64,000 bases of DNA from positions 9,819,908 to 9,883,907 of the forward strand of contig ML660777.1 of NCBI GenBank assembly GCA_007570785.1. Reading direction: 5' to 3'. Below the pieces are notes generated by a model. The model was not told where the DNA came from. It saw nothing but the letters and a program-made list of their open reading frames with translations, and made no database searches. The stretch comes from Antilocapra americana. Its lineage: Eukaryota > Chordata > Mammalia > Artiodactyla > Antilocapridae. Below are positions 35,241 to 47,669 of this stretch, in pieces; the stretch's first letter is position 1; each line of letters begins with the position of its first letter. The translations under genes were made by a program, and so were the position numbers.

Positions 35241-35931
35241 GTCATGTAGCTGTCTAGTGCTAGGCAATAGGAACCTAAAAGACAGGGCATGTGTATTAGG
35301 CATTGTTCTTGATGCCAAAAATCATGTAAAACCTGGTTGAAAATGTTTGAAAATCTTTAAAATAGAAGGGAAAATTCTGGTGTATCATCTGGCTTAGTAT
35401 TAAAAGCAAAATAGAAAACATTATTGTGCCCTCATATATATAGTTATAAACTATTCATACCTGGGGTACTGAGGCTCATTCCAACTGTTCTCTTTAAGTA
35501 ATTTCTAAGGAGTTGAAATATACTAAGAATTGCACAGTTAAACTTTTTTGTCTGGGAAGAAGTAACTGTGCAAAAAAAAAAAGGCCTAAAAGAGTTTGGG
35601 TTTTATCTGGGAAAACCATGATCAGGATGTAGTACCACAGTTTTCTGTAGGAGTAAATGACATGGATGTTGTCAACCAAGGTCAGGTGTTCAGGACTAGG
35701 GATTTATTACCTGGGTGATGTTGCAAGCTAAAAATATTAACCTGTTCAAGAAAAGTACAGATAATTTAATGATTGAGTCATAATTGATTATCAAGGTAAA
35801 ATGGTATGTTTGAGTCTTCTAGAATTGAGGAATCCAAATTCTGGAATACTGCCCCTCCCCTCTCCTGTGACAGGCAAGCTTTGGGCCCCTTGACGTTCAC
35901 CACCTGGTGCCATGCCTGTCAGTGTGTTGTG
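35241..35931. other. Unassigned sequence
   Basis: No gene or repeat recognised. Confidence 0.5.
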
Positions 35932-36135
35932 TGCTGTGTGCTGAGTTGCTTCAGTTGTCGTGTCCGACTCTTTGTGACCCTATGGACCATAGCTCGCCAG
36001 GCTCCTCTGTCCATGGGATCCTCCAGGCAAGAATATTGGAGTGGGTTGCCATGCGCTCCTCCAGGGGATTTTCCCGACCCAGGCACTGGACCCACATCTC
36101 TTATGTCTCCTACATTGGCAGGCAGGTTCTTAGAT
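35932..36135 (-). mobile_element. Bov-tA SINE, head shortened
   Basis: Minus-strand Bov-tA with intact A unit; the head ends early at ggcaggcaggttctta, directly against an inverted MaLR LTR. Confidence 0.9.
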
Positions 36136-36350
36136 TGCTTGGTTAAAAAGGGACTTTGCAGATATAATCAAAGTTACTACTCAGTGACCTTAAGAAACGG
36201 AGATTAGCCTGGATTATCTAGGTGGGCCTCATGTAATCACATGAGCCTTTAAGAGCAGAGCTGCTGGCAAAGGGGAAGTGGGAGAGATTGTAAGGATTCA
36301 GTGTGCTGTCACTGGCTTGACTGGGGAATCCTGAGAAGGAACTGAATTCA
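36136..36350 (-). repeat. MaLR LTR (MLT1-like), 3' half
   Basis: Plus strand reads as the reverse complement: 'ggactttgcagatataatca', 'ggagattagcctggattatc', 'tgggcctcatgtaatcacat'. Interrupted by BovB and resumes at 36646. Confidence 0.75.
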
Positions 36351-36645
36351 GGGAGATCAGTCCTGGGTGTTCTTTGGAAGGACTGATGTTGAAGCTGAAA
36401 CTCCAATACTTTGACCACCTGATGCGAAGAGCTGACTCATTGGAGAAGACCCTGATGCTGGGAAGGATTGAGGGCAGGAGGAGAAGGGGATGACAGAGGA
36501 TGAGATGGTGGGATGGCATTACCGACTCAATGGACATGAGTTTGGGTAAACTCTGGGAATTCGTGATGGACAGGGAGGCCTGGTGTGCTGCTGTTCATGG
36601 GGTCGCAAAGAATCGGACACGACTGAGCGACTGAACTGAACTGAA
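36351..36645 (+). mobile_element. BovB LINE 3' end inside MaLR
   Basis: From 'ggagatcagtcctgggtgtt' to the terminal repeated ctgaa motif. The A/T-rich gaactgaa of the LTR at the left junction resembles the BovB terminus, so exact breakpoints are ambiguous. Confidence 0.9.
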
Positions 36646-36865
36646 CAGTCTGAATGAGCTCGGGAGCAGTTCTTCCTCTACAGCCTCCAAGTAAGAGCCC
36701 ACACCAGCTGACACCCTGATTCAGGCCTTGTGAGACACTAAGCAGAGAACTCAGCTGAGCCCACTGGACTTCAGACCTGTACACCCCAAAGATAAATAAG
36801 TGGGTACTGTTTTAACATGCCAAACTCATGGTATTTTGTTACAACAGCATAGAAAATGACTGCAC
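36646..36865 (-). repeat. MaLR LTR (MLT1-like), 5' half
   Basis: 'ctgaatgagctcgggagcag', 'cagcctccaagtaagagcc', 'ggccttgtgagacactaagc' and 'tattttgttacaacagcat' are reverse-complement LTR landmarks, ending at the LTR start. Confidence 0.8.
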
Positions 36866-38486
36866 CAACAAAACAAAGCAAGAGATGGGGCTGGCATATG
36901 GGAGCTTCTTAGTTTAGGAATCTGTTTGTTAGGAAGACTTAATTTCCAGTGTCCCTTCATGTTGAGTGGACTATGTTTGACAGACCCTAAAATTAAATGC
37001 TCTTTCTGACTGCCATGAGGGGGTCTTTCTTTCTGGCTGATCTGAGATCACTCCCTGACCTCTGGAACATCAGGGTTGACCTGAAGCATGCCCCTGAGTG
37101 AGTCTTAAACTTCAAGGGCTCCAGTGGAAAAATCAGCCTGGGGAATCTTACATTATTATATGCTGACTTTGTGCAGGAAAGGTTAGCAATAATAAATCAG
37201 AGGAATGGAGATTGTTTGGGGTAGTACAGTATCAAAGGCTCCGGTCTCAGTTTTTCCAAGTAGGATATTTAAGATGTTTGCTTCCTTTTAGCATAGTTTC
37301 TCTGATATTGTCTTTATGAGAGTCATCCTCTTTGTCAAAGGCCCCCCAAGCCCCCAACACTTGAAACACACTAAAAATCATTTGTTAATGGAAACAAGGT
37401 TTGATTTTGGTATCACTTCAGAAATACTGTACTCTTGTATCGCAGTTCTAAAAGCTCTTCATTTTATTTGTGATGTACCGGACAGGCAAAGACTGAAGTC
37501 TGGCCCATGCTTTGTCAGTGTGGTAAATTTGTTTGTATTAAACACTAAAATAGGTGACTTGGTATCAAAATAGGGAACAGTTGTGTCTGCATAGGATGAT
37601 GATAGTTGAGTCAGAAATAAACAGAACTGATAACCTGTTTGCTTGCTTACCTTGGTAGAAATTAAATGACCGCTGTTTCCATCTTTCTAGAGTACAAATG
37701 TATTCCTCTCAGAATATGAAATAACAACCTTATAGATAATTCTTTGAATTATTAACTAGTTGAAGAATGAAAATGAAAAAGAATGGGTTGCTGGCTTAAT
37801 AGACCAACACCACTAACAAAGTTTTAAAACGTGAGTTTTTCAAATTTTCTTGCTTTGGTTATTGTATATGCATAGTGCATTTCAGATGATTTTGACCTTG
37901 GAAATGAATTTCATCTGACCTTCTGCACATTCATTTTATCACTCAGACATTGTCTACATTTTCTTGCTTTTCTTCCTTTTGTCTCTGCACATTTTTTCAA
38001 AAGAAATACTTAGTATGAGAGCAAACTTCCTGCCTGGTGGTGGTTGAAGACTAGCCTGGCTACCACACTGTCACTGTCCCTTTCCTTTCTTTCTTGGCCC
38101 TGACACCTGGCATACTTGTTAACCCAGATCTGCTCACTTTTTTTCTTCTAAATATGTTTCATACCTTCCTTTTGAATGCAAACCTTTGGTTTTTTTCTTT
38201 TTCTTTTCCCCCTCTCCATTCTACCACTCTTTTTTACTTCTTTATTACTCCAGTTTCTATTAGGAATATATTTTAAGAACTATTATCGGAAACAAAATCT
38301 TGATATTTTAGGCTTTTTATATAATCGTCTGACATTATATTTACTTATAAAGCCTTATAATTATGTCAAATAACTTGCTTTCTCTTCCTAATCCTCTCAT
38401 CTGAGTCTTTTGTATACAATTTACTAGTTTCCTGTAAATTACAAAATATGAACTGGAATATGGCCCATGAACCTCAGAGGAAGAAT
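36866..38486. other. Unassigned sequence
   Basis: No gene or repeat recognised. 38188-38245 is a T/C-rich tract. Confidence 0.5.
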
Positions 38487-38897
38487 GTTGTTCAGTTGCT
38501 CAGTCATGTCCAACTCTTTGCAACCCCATGGACTGCAGCACACCAAGCCTCCCTGTCCCTATCTCCTGGAGTTTGCTCAGATTCATGTCCAAGAAGTCAG
38601 TGATACCATCCAACCATCTCATCCTCTGTCATCCCTTTGTCCTCCTGCCTTCAGTCTTTCCCAGCATCAGGGTTTTTTCCAATGAGTCAACTCTTCCCAT
38701 CAGATAGCCAAAGTATTGGAGCTTCCAATGAATATTCAGGACTGATCTCCTTTAGGATTGACTGGTTTGATCTCCTTGCAGTCCAAGGGACTCTGAAGAG
38801 TCTTCTCTAACACCGCAGTTCGAAATAATCAGTTCTTTGGCACTCAGCCTTCTTTATGGTCTAACTCTCCCATTCTTACATGACTACTGGAAAAGCC
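38487..38897 (-). mobile_element. BovB LINE 3' end
   Basis: Minus-strand terminal 0.4 kb of BovB, from 'gttcagttgctcagtcatgtc' to 'acatgactactggaaaagcc', with a small internal deletion near 38720 relative to the copy at 17079. Confidence 0.92.
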
Positions 38898-39019
38898 AGA
38901 ATATGGAGGGATAAATTGAGAGACAAGTCTGGCATCTAGTTCACAGGCTCTTTTGTGGAGCTGTCTGATCACTGATGACATCATTTCTGCCAGGAGACTG
39001 TATGGCAGGGGGTGAATCG

Positions 39020-39175
39020 CTCACCTTCCCTATGTCTTGGCTCTTTCACCTCTAACACATAGATGGTAATTCTCTAACTCAGGAGATTTTTCATGCACTT
39101 TCATGCACAAGTGGGATAATGCATGTGAAGCTTGCTTGGAACCTGCTAGACCCAGTAGCTGTTAACAGCTATTTT
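39020..39175 (+). repeat. MIR SINE fragment
   Basis: 'gataatgcatgtgaagcttgc' followed by 'cctgctagacccagtagctg' is the MIR 3' half, preceded by a degenerate core. Confidence 0.55.
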
Positions 39176-39635
39176 TCTTTCTGTCCTGTATGTGTGTTCA
39201 GTGTGGCATAGCTTTTGATAATCTAGCCGCTATTTGTTACACCGCAGTGTCAGAGAGGGTCCTTTTGTTTTGTGTTGTCTGTTTCCCAAGTGGATTGGTA
39301 GGGATCATGGTACTCACCCACTTGTTTTTACGGTTCATATGCAAATACTCTCGGCAAGTGCCTGAACACAGTAATCCTGCTGCACTCTGACTTGCCAGTA
39401 ATGGGAGCTATAAATTCAGCTGCTATTCACGAATGAAAATGAGGGGATTTGTTTTCATAGTGTGACAAGCCTTATAAGCCTTATTACTCTTTTGTCAGTT
39501 CAGATTTCAGAAAGAACAGAAGCTTGTTTTATTGGCGTTGCACTTTTGCCTTTTCTGCTCCACAGCCCCAGGCTGGCGTTTGTGAGCACCATTGGGACTG
39601 TCATCTAAACGGTTTTGGTGTTTTGTTGTAGGTTT
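39176..39635. other. Unassigned sequence
   Basis: Contains an exact octamer motif ATGCAAAT at 39339-39346 and a good acceptor-like tract ending ttcag at about 39201, but no recognisable exon. Confidence 0.45.
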
Positions 39636-39639
39636 TTTT

Positions 39640-39720
39640 TTTTATTGGACTATAGCCAGTTAACATTGTTGTGATTGTGACTCAGCCATACATACACATG
39701 CATCCATTCTCTGTGGGGTT
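39640..39720 (-). mobile_element. L1 3' terminus, short
   Basis: Poly(T) then 'attggactatagccagttaac' and 'actcagccatacatacaca', the reverse of a ruminant L1 3' end. Confidence 0.75.
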
Positions 39721-40420
39721 TTTTCCTCCACACATAACTTTAGTTTCTAAAATATGTAACTATGGAAAAATCCTTATCTGTACAAAATCCAGTGCAGCCT
39801 CACAGCACTGATCTTGACTCATATGTCAAGAGGATTAAGAGGAGGAGCCCGAAGACAGCATTCATTGATTTTCGTGCTGCTTATACAGCTGGCTCAATTT
39901 GCTCTCTTGTTTAAACACTGCAAAGCCAAGACAAAGAAACTAATGTTATACACAACAGGGTGTATTACCTTTTTAAGGCATATCTTTGAGTGTAAAGAAG
40001 CAGGGCAGATGCTGGAGTGATTTCAAAAAAGGATCAAGATTGACAAAGTTTTGTGAGTGTTATCAAGATAGATTTTACTCTACTTAAGGCCCTGTGTCAG
40101 ATTATTTAAAATTCATTAGTATTGCAGCTAAAAGATAGAAGGAAATGAGGATATTTAAATACATAAGTAGACTCCTGGGAGTAGTAACTCAGAGGAAGTT
40201 AAGTTTCAGAACTGATGAATTGTAGCCAAAACTGCATGCAGAGGAAAATTAGTAAACGTACATGTTTTTATTTTTAAACAAAAAAATGCATAAAAAGCTC
40301 TTGACTCCAGGAAAAGTATGAAGGTACATGGTTATTGAAATGGCTTATAATAAAAATTGGAGAAAAACGGCAAGCCCACTGGAATTTGTTCATCATCATT
40401 AATTTAGATGTCTCTAGTGC
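39721..40420. other. Unassigned sequence
   Basis: No gene or repeat recognised. The frame 39814-40020 (68 residues) shows no domain. Confidence 0.5.
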
Positions 40421-41662
40421 TCTTTTTTTCATTATGGTTTATCATAAGATGTTGAGTCTAGTTCCCTGTGTCTCTGTGCTATGCAGTAGGACCTTGTTTA
40501 TCCGTTCTGTATAGAGTAGCTTATCTCCACTAATCCCACACTCCCAGTTTTTCCCTCCCTGTCTGCACACTGCCTTGGCAGCCATAAATCTGTTCTCTAT
40601 GAGTCTGTTTCTGTTTTGTAGATGGGTTTATTTTTGCCAGATTTTAGATTCCACATATAAGTGATATATGTTATTTGTCTTTCTCTTTCTGACTTACTTC
40701 ACTTAATATGATGATCTCTAGTTGCATCCATGTTACTGCAAATGGCATAATTTCATCCTCTTTTTATGACTGAGTAGTATTCCATTGCATATAAGTACCA
40801 GGTCTTCTTTATCCATTCATCTCTGATGGGCATTTAGGTTGTTTCTATGTTTTGACTGTTGTGAGTGGTGCTGCTGTGAACATAGAGGTGCATGTATCTC
40901 TTTGAATTATAGTTTTGTCCATATACGCCCAAGAGTAGGATTGCTGGATCATATGGTAGTTCTGTTTTAATTTTTCTGAGGAACCTCCACACTGTTTTCC
41001 ATAGTGGCTGCACCAACTTACATTCCCACCAATAATATAGGAAGGTTCTCTTTTCTCCACACCTTCTCCAGCATTTATTATTTGTAGACTTTTTAATGAT
41101 GGCCATTCTGATCAGTGTGAGGTGACACCTCACTGTAGTTTTGATTTGCCTTTCTCTAATAATGAGTGCTGTTGAGCATCTTTTCATGTGCCTACTAGCC
41201 ATCTGTATGTCTTTGGAGAAATGTCTCTTAAGGTCTTCTGCCTATTTTTTAATTGGGTTGTTTGGTTTTTTTGTTGTTATTGAGTTGTTTGAGCTGTTTA
41301 TATATTTTGGAGATTAAGCCCTTGTCTATCACATCATTTTCAAATATTTTCTCCCATTCTGTAGGTTGTCTTTTCTTTTTTCTCCATAGTTTCCTTGAAA
41401 AAGGAAAAGCTTGTCAGTTTGACTAGGTCCCATTTGTTTATTTTTGGTTTCATTTCTATTGCCTTGGGAAACTGACCTAAGAAAACACTGGTACGATTTA
41501 TGTCAGAGAGTTTTTTGCCTATGCTCTCTTGTAGGAGTTTTACAGGGTCTTGTGTTATGTTTGTCTTTAAGCTATTTTGAGTTTATTTTTGTGCATGGCG
41601 TGTTCTAACTTCATTGATTTACACGCAGCTGTCCAACTTTCCCAGTTGATCTGGGTGCTATT
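40421..41662 (-). mobile_element. L1 LINE, 1.24-kb 3' part
   Basis: Reverse-complement L1 from the 3' UTR ('ttatggtttatcataagatg') through the C-terminal part of ORF2 ('ccatagtggctgcaccaact', 'tctcccattctgtaggttgt') to about 41662, where the match stops at a 5' truncation. Confidence 0.9.
40834..41202 (-). pseudogene. L1 ORF2 C-terminal remnant
   Basis: The frame includes [18 protein letters not shown] and [14 protein letters not shown], the cysteine-rich C-terminal region of L1 ORF2p. A shifted frame at 40845-41060 carries overlapping L1 residues, so there is at least one frameshift. No RT or endonuclease domain is present. Confidence 0.85.
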
Positions 41663-41869
41663 ACATGGGCATCCACTTTGTGGCAATTCAGGAGGCTGCT
41701 CACTTACCGTTGGTGCACTTTTCTGTATCAGATAAAAAGTGCACTTAAAATTCATGCTTAATTTCAGCTTTTGGTTCTCAGGCTTTGTGTGCATCTGTGT
41801 GGAACTTGGTTCTGTCTTCCCTAAGTGCTTTTTTCCTGCCATAGGCATCTAGAGGGCCCATGGAACAGT

Positions 41870-42115
41870 GAGTAGTTAGGAGGTAGCCCCTGGCATGCCT
41901 GGTTCTAGAACCTGGTTCTAATCCTTGGGCCACCACTGGACAAACGTAGGGCCTTTGAAAAGTTCTTTGCTCCTTACTGTGTTTCCATCTCCTCAACAGC
42001 AACTCAGACACCTCAGGGCTCTGATTAGCATCGGTGAGTTAAATGAGACCAGGAATGGGAATACTCAGCTCAGAGTAAGCAGTGCTAACTTCTAGCTATT
42101 GTCTTTATTTAGTCT
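41870..42115 (+). repeat. MIR SINE, fairly complete
   Basis: 'gcctggttctagaacctgg', 'tgggccaccactggacaaac', 'tgtttccatctcctcaacag', 'gagttaaatgagaccagg' and 'ctcagagtaagcagtgc' follow MIR from head to tail. Confidence 0.65.
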
Positions 42116-42929
42116 CCCTAAAGGCTATTCTGTGCTTTGTAATACGCAACAGTCTTACCATTTGGCACTAGGCTAGACCTACAACATAGACAAAGATTTG
42201 GGCTTCCTGTGCTTCACATTCTCAGGTTTCATACTCTGCGTTATTCTTCTATTCCAGGACTTCCTATTCATGAAGGTTCCTTGTCAAGAATTCCCAATCA
42301 AGGAAATGGAGAATTCCCGTTTTAGTGCACTGTCTTCCATTCTTGGAGCTGTTGATCTCTTTTGCTCCAGCTTTTTTACCTTAAAAAGTTCTCTTTAATC
42401 CATTGACCTCCCCTTCCCTGATGATAGTTTCTTCTCTTGGATACAGAAATTGCTGGGTTAGCTGCAAGACACTGTGGACAAACTTCCTTTTAATTGCTTT
42501 TGCTGGATACTTTTTGCTCAGATGAGTGATTCTTCTCAACAGTGTTCAGAACCTGGGTCCAGCCATTGTTTGCTGAGAAGATGGTGGTTGCAAAGTTTAT
42601 GCAGAGAGATCATGAAACAGTGTGATAAGGGGATGGAGACCTTTTCTTTTTTCCATTAATGAAACTTATCAATACAGAAAATAATTCCCTGCCTTTATGC
42701 CTAAAGATTATTGTCATTCATTAACCTCGATTGTTGAATCTTGTTTTGCATGTGAATCTGAAAAGGATTTTTCAGTGACCTGTGGACACAGAAACAAACC
42801 AGAGAGCTTAATGAGAAAAAAATCAAAAATTTTCTGGAAAAGGATGTTATAATGATGTATCTGAATCTGAAACTTTCTTGACCTCACATATCCCTCCATG
42901 CCCACTGCCCACCCATTTTTCTACTTATC
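42116..42929. other. Unassigned sequence
   Basis: No gene or repeat recognised. Confidence 0.5.
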
Positions 42930-43360
42930 TTCAAAGCAAAATATGTTAATGAACAATAAAACCAGTGGTCTGTGTCTGCATCCAGTCTCCTCACTTTCCC
43001 ACCACTTCGTAGTTTTTCATGTATCTGTATTCCTGGTCCTCTACTGTGCAGCTCATCCTCCACAGGGGTACTCACAGCTTCTCCATGGCAAATGCAGCGC
43101 TCACATTTCTGTCTGCCTCACTTAGGAGCACAGTCTGTGGAGTTGGCTATTATTTATTCCCCCCACCACCCGCCCCTTGAAACAGTTCCCTCCCTTAGAT
43201 TTTAAAAACCTACTTCATTGATCTCTTCTTGACTCTTTCTTCCTCTTTCTAACCAAGAGCTTTAGGGTTCAATCCTCTTTCCTCTTGTCTACCCACCTCC
43301 TTTCCCCAAATGTTCTCATTCAGTGCTTTTTAAGTACCTTTTGTATGCTCATTTCCAAGG
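42930..43360 (+). repeat. L2-like fragment, upstream piece
   Basis: CT-rich, L2-like composition and order ('ccagtctcctcactttccc' onward), apparently continuing past the L1 insertion into the clearer L2 at 43560. Tentative. Confidence 0.45.
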
Positions 43361-43365
43361 GTGTG

Positions 43366-43545
43366 TTTTTATTTTTACTTTATTTTATTCAAGTATAGTT
43401 GATTTACAGTGTAGTGTTACTTTCTGCTATGCAGCAGAATGATCCAGTTATATATATGTACATTCTTTTTTGTATTCTTTTCCATTATGGTTTATCACAG
43501 GATATTGAGTATAGTCCTCTGTGCTATACAGTAGGACCTTGTTGT
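43366..43545 (-). mobile_element. L1 3' end, inserted in L2
   Basis: 'attcaagtatagttgattta', 'gtttatcacaggatattgag' and 'tacagtaggaccttgttg' are reverse-complement L1. An 8-bp tttccaag at 43352-43359 and 43546-43553 may be the target duplication. Confidence 0.8.
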
Positions 43546-43559
43546 TTTCCAAGTTGTCT

Positions 43560-44005
43560 TTAATCTCCTACCCTGCCCTCTCCTCTGAGCTTCAGACTTG
43601 GATGCAATAGCCCTTGTGAGATTACCTTCTGCATTTAAGGGTATCCATGAAGCATGTTTTGATTCCCTTCCCCTTCAACCATTCCCTCTTCAGAGTTCCC
43701 TGTCTCAACAAGTGGTATCACTAGTGTCCCCCACCCGAGGCAAATTCTGCAAAAAAAAAACAAAAAAAAAAAACCAAACCAAACAAACAAATTATCATTG
43801 AGCTATCCCTTTCTTTTTGTCCCACATCTAACTAACCTTTCTGTTCCACCTCCTAAATACATTTTGAATCCACACATTTCTCTTATTTTTCAGCATGAGC
43901 TCAAGCCCACATTATTTCTTGCCTAGTTTATGACAATACCTTCCTACTTCTTGTTGCTCATACACAATCTGCTCTCCTTGCAGTGGTCAAAGAGATCTGG
44001 TACTC
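43560..44005 (+). repeat. L2 LINE fragment
   Basis: 'ttttgtcccacatctaacta', 'ccacctcctaaatacatttt' and 'tgcagtggtcaaagagatct' match L2. An A-rich simple repeat (43750-43791) lies within it. Confidence 0.65.
43750..43791 (+). repeat. A-rich simple repeat
   Basis: A-runs broken by single and paired C; interrupts the L2. Confidence 0.9.
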
Positions 44006-46609
44006 ATGTACATGTCCCAAAAATTAGAACTCAAGGTGGAACTGGTCAACTTCTTGTTTATACTGTTTTATCCACTGAAAGAAAATCACCCGTCATCAAG
44101 AGTCGTGAGTCATTCAGGGTCTTACTGAGGACTACAGCCCAGGAGACAGCCACTTAGTGGCTCTGAGGAAACTGTTCCAAAGAGGCAGGGGTAGAAACCA
44201 GTTTATGTATGATTTTTCATGAGAAAATATGTGCAGTCAAGCATACGTCTTGGTAAAAGGTTACTGCTGATCACAAAGATCTGATATCTCAAGTGAATAA
44301 TTTTTAGTGCTTTTCTGTGTATGGGAAAATGCAAAGATATGGGGTCTTTTAAATTCTCCCTGAGATACGCATCTGTCTAAGAGACCTGCTTGTCTAAAGC
44401 ACAGAGAGCCTCACTCTATTGCCATCTTAATTTCCTCCCAGGGTGCCCTGTGGGTCAATGACTGCAGCTAGTTATGGCTTAACCCTTGCTGAACTGGGTG
44501 GTGAGCATCGCTGTGTGTTGTTCTCTGTTCATTCCACCAGAGAGGGCTCTGACGTGTTTCTTTTTTAGAGATAGAACATTTCATTATATAAACGTGAAGC
44601 AAAGAGTTGCTAATCAACCCTCTCTGAATCCTTAAATAGAAGGAATAAGAAATACGGCCCATGGAAGTGTTCTGGATCCTTTTCCAGACATCCTGTTAGA
44701 GACCCTTGGTTGTGTGTGGACAAGTGTCCTTTCTGAAGTGCGAGGAAAAACTGGTATCAGGCAACAGCACTGTGCTTGTTTTCAAAGATCATTTTCAAAA
44801 GTTCCCCTGCTCCCTGCTGCTCTTCTGATGGGGACGATGTATCATGATGATTAAAAAAACGTCTTGTACCCATGTCACTCTTGCCTTGCAAAATTAAATA
44901 ATTCATATATGGAGATGGCAGCAAATTACTTTCTTCATTCAAGATGCCATTTCTCTGATTTTTAAAAAATGGGATAAGAGCATTAATATTTAAGGACTTT
45001 ATTATTATAATATCAGGCTGTTTATGAGGAAATAAATATTTTGAGTTATGAGGTACATAGCAATTCCATTTGATTGTCATTTGTTTCTTGATAAGACTTT
45101 TTTGAGGTCTTTATTTTATCAAAAGAAAAATTGTACAACAGAATAGAATTTTTTTTTAAGATTCACTTTCTAGTATTACCATTAAATTATGCCTTGAAAA
45201 AATACTGTTGAAGATAATTACTATGTATATGGTAAAGCATTTTTTCCTTGCCTCATTCAAAGAAGCCTTATTTGTGCAGTGTGCTCAGAAAAATTATATT
45301 CTCTCAATAAATGCTCACCTATGTTGTGTTTAATTCTTCAGGGATGTTTTAGAATGTGTGTCAAAGTTTCCATATCATTGCCTAGATTATTCCATCTCCT
45401 TCCTGAGAACATATGATATAGTGGAGAATTAAGGCCAAACATAAACTTTTCTAAGCTTTGTTTCTGCTCTTTTTTTCCCCCAGTTTTAATTACATAAGGT
45501 AATTAGGAAAGTGAGTTGATTGAACTTGGTCTTTTAATACGTGAAGTCAGATTGCGACAATGTATGGAATATTCAGTTTTTTGAAAATTATTCCTTTGAA
45601 CCTTCCATCCTCACTTCTGTTGCCATTATCTTTATATATAATGTGAATTTGAGGGTGTCTTTTTAAGAATCTGCTGTAGTTTTTTAAGTTCTCCAAAAAG
45701 GGAATGTATCGAAAGAAACCAATCCGAGGCTGTGTTGAGTTGATGTACTTAGTGAGTGACCATATCGAATACTACTTGTGGGCCACTGATGCAATTTGTG
45801 TAAAAGAATTCTCCAACTTTCTCAGCTTCTGGTTTAAGAAGTTCAGACGTAAATAACCATATATTTGGATTTAAATCAAAAACAGATATAAAAGGTGACA
45901 AATTCCAGTTGAGTTTGGAGCCTCTTAGTCATTGTTCTTGCTCAAGAACTTGATCAGACATCCTGTAGCAGGTTCTGTCACTGGCTCATTCAGCTCCATC
46001 TCACTTCCCGTCTGGCTTGACTTCTAGCACGTTAGCTGAGCTAACATCTTCACTTACCAGACTCCCTCGGATCTAGAGTTGCAGGAATGGGACCTAGGCT
46101 CTTGTCGCCCAGACTCTGGCAAACTGAGGAACTGCAGGCGGTAGCTGTGTGAGCTGTTTGGATCTACTGGCAAAGCCCAGCAGCGCTGGCTTCTTGCTCT
46201 ACGAGCATTCGTTTATGTGGACGCTTGACTTCCAGTTTTGTACATGATCAGTCATCGCCACAGAGGCAGGTGGTAACGGCAGCAGTGCTTCATGGTAATA
46301 GCTCTGTGGTGTGTAAACTTATCTTCTGGCCGCCTGGAGATTTTGAAAGCTCCTTAATGTCTCTCAGTAATACCTTTTAGCTTAGTATAGTGAATGGATT
46401 CTGTTTGAATCTAAGTGTTCTGGCCTGGCCGTCATAGGTGCTTTAACCAAGTGTTGGCAGTCTTGTTTCAATTATTGGATGTTTTTTCCCTGAATACTGA
46501 TTGTGGCTAGCATCAGAATTGATGCAGTATTTCAGAGTTGTATGTAATTAACATTGAGGAAAAGATAGCATTTTAAAATAAATACAGAGACTGTTATTTT
46601 TCATTTATG
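44006..46609. other. Unassigned sequence, about 2.6 kb
   Basis: No gene or repeat recognised. A 7-bp-arm palindrome (GTTAGCT/AGCTAAC) lies at 46031-46045. 45480-45930 is AT-rich and repeat-free. Confidence 0.5.
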
Positions 46610-47430
46610 GTCTTTTTTTTATGAGACATTGCTTTATTTTTTTCCAGTATAGATTATTCTAAGATATTGAGTATAGTTCCCTGTGCTATACAGCAGGTCC
46701 TTGTGGTTTACCTGTTTTATAGATAGTAGTGTGTATATGTTAATCCCCAATCCTAATTTATCTCTCCTCTCACCCCTGCTATCCTCTCACTATCCCCTTT
46801 GGTAATCATCGGTTTGTTTTCTAAGTCTATGATCTGATTCTGTCTTGCAAATACATTCATTTGTATCATTTTTTTAGGTTCCTTACATAAGTAATATCAT
46901 ATAATATTTGTCTTTCTGTGACTTCACTTTGTATCTCTAGGTCCATCCATGTTGCTGCAAATGTCGTTATTTGTTCTTTTTTATGGCCGAGTAATATTCC
47001 AATTCTTCTTTATCCATTCATCTGTAGGTGGATATTTAGGTTGCTTCCATGTCTTGGCCATTGTAAATAGGGCTGCTGTGACTATTATTGCCTGTATCTT
47101 TTCAGATTCGAGTTTTCTCTGGATATATTCCCAGGAGTGGGATTGCTGGATTATATAGTAACTCCATTTTTAGTTTTTTAAGGAACCTCCATACTATTCT
47201 CCATAGTGGCTGTACCGATTTACATTCCCACCAAGAGTGTAGGAGAGTTCCTTTTTCGTCACACTCTCTCTAACATTTACTGTTTGTAGACTTTTTGATG
47301 ATGGCCGTTCTGATCTGTGTGAGATCAGAATACCTCATTGTAGTTTGGGTTTGCATTTCTCTAGTAATTAGTGATGTTGAGCATCTTTTCACATGTCTGT
47401 TGCTCATCATTTATGGACTTTGATCATGAC
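46610..47430 (-). mobile_element. L1 LINE 3' part, 0.8 kb
   Basis: Reverse-complement L1: poly(T), 'aagatattgagtatagttcc', 'ttaaggaacctccatactat', 'ccatagtggctgtaccgat', 'gtgatgttgagcatctttt'. Covers the 3' UTR and the end of ORF2, with no usable frame. Confidence 0.88.
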
Positions 47431-47446
47431 CATACAGTTTATACCT

Positions 47447-47657
47447 GCTAAGTCACTTCAGCAGTGTCTGACTCTTTACAACCCCATGGACCCCCACCAG
47501 GCTCCTCTGTCCATGGGATTCTCTAGGCAAGAATACTGGAGTGGGTCGCCATGTCCTCCTCCAGGGGATCTTCCCAACCCAGGGATCAAACCCCTGTCTC
47601 TTATGTCTCCTGCATTGAGAGTCAGGTTCTCTACCACTAGTGCCACATGGGAAGCCC
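47447..47657 (-). mobile_element. Bov-tA SINE
   Basis: Minus-strand copy with head 'gtgccacatgggaagccc'. Lies just beyond the L1. Cagttta at 47435-47441 and 47663-47669 is a weak candidate target duplication. Confidence 0.93.
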
Positions 47658-47669
47658 ATAATCAGTTTA

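Noticed and set aside
39202..39409. Internal exon after a strong polypyrimidine acceptor
   Set aside because: No recognised peptide; the splice-like edges are common in intronic DNA and the stretch has a stop near its end.
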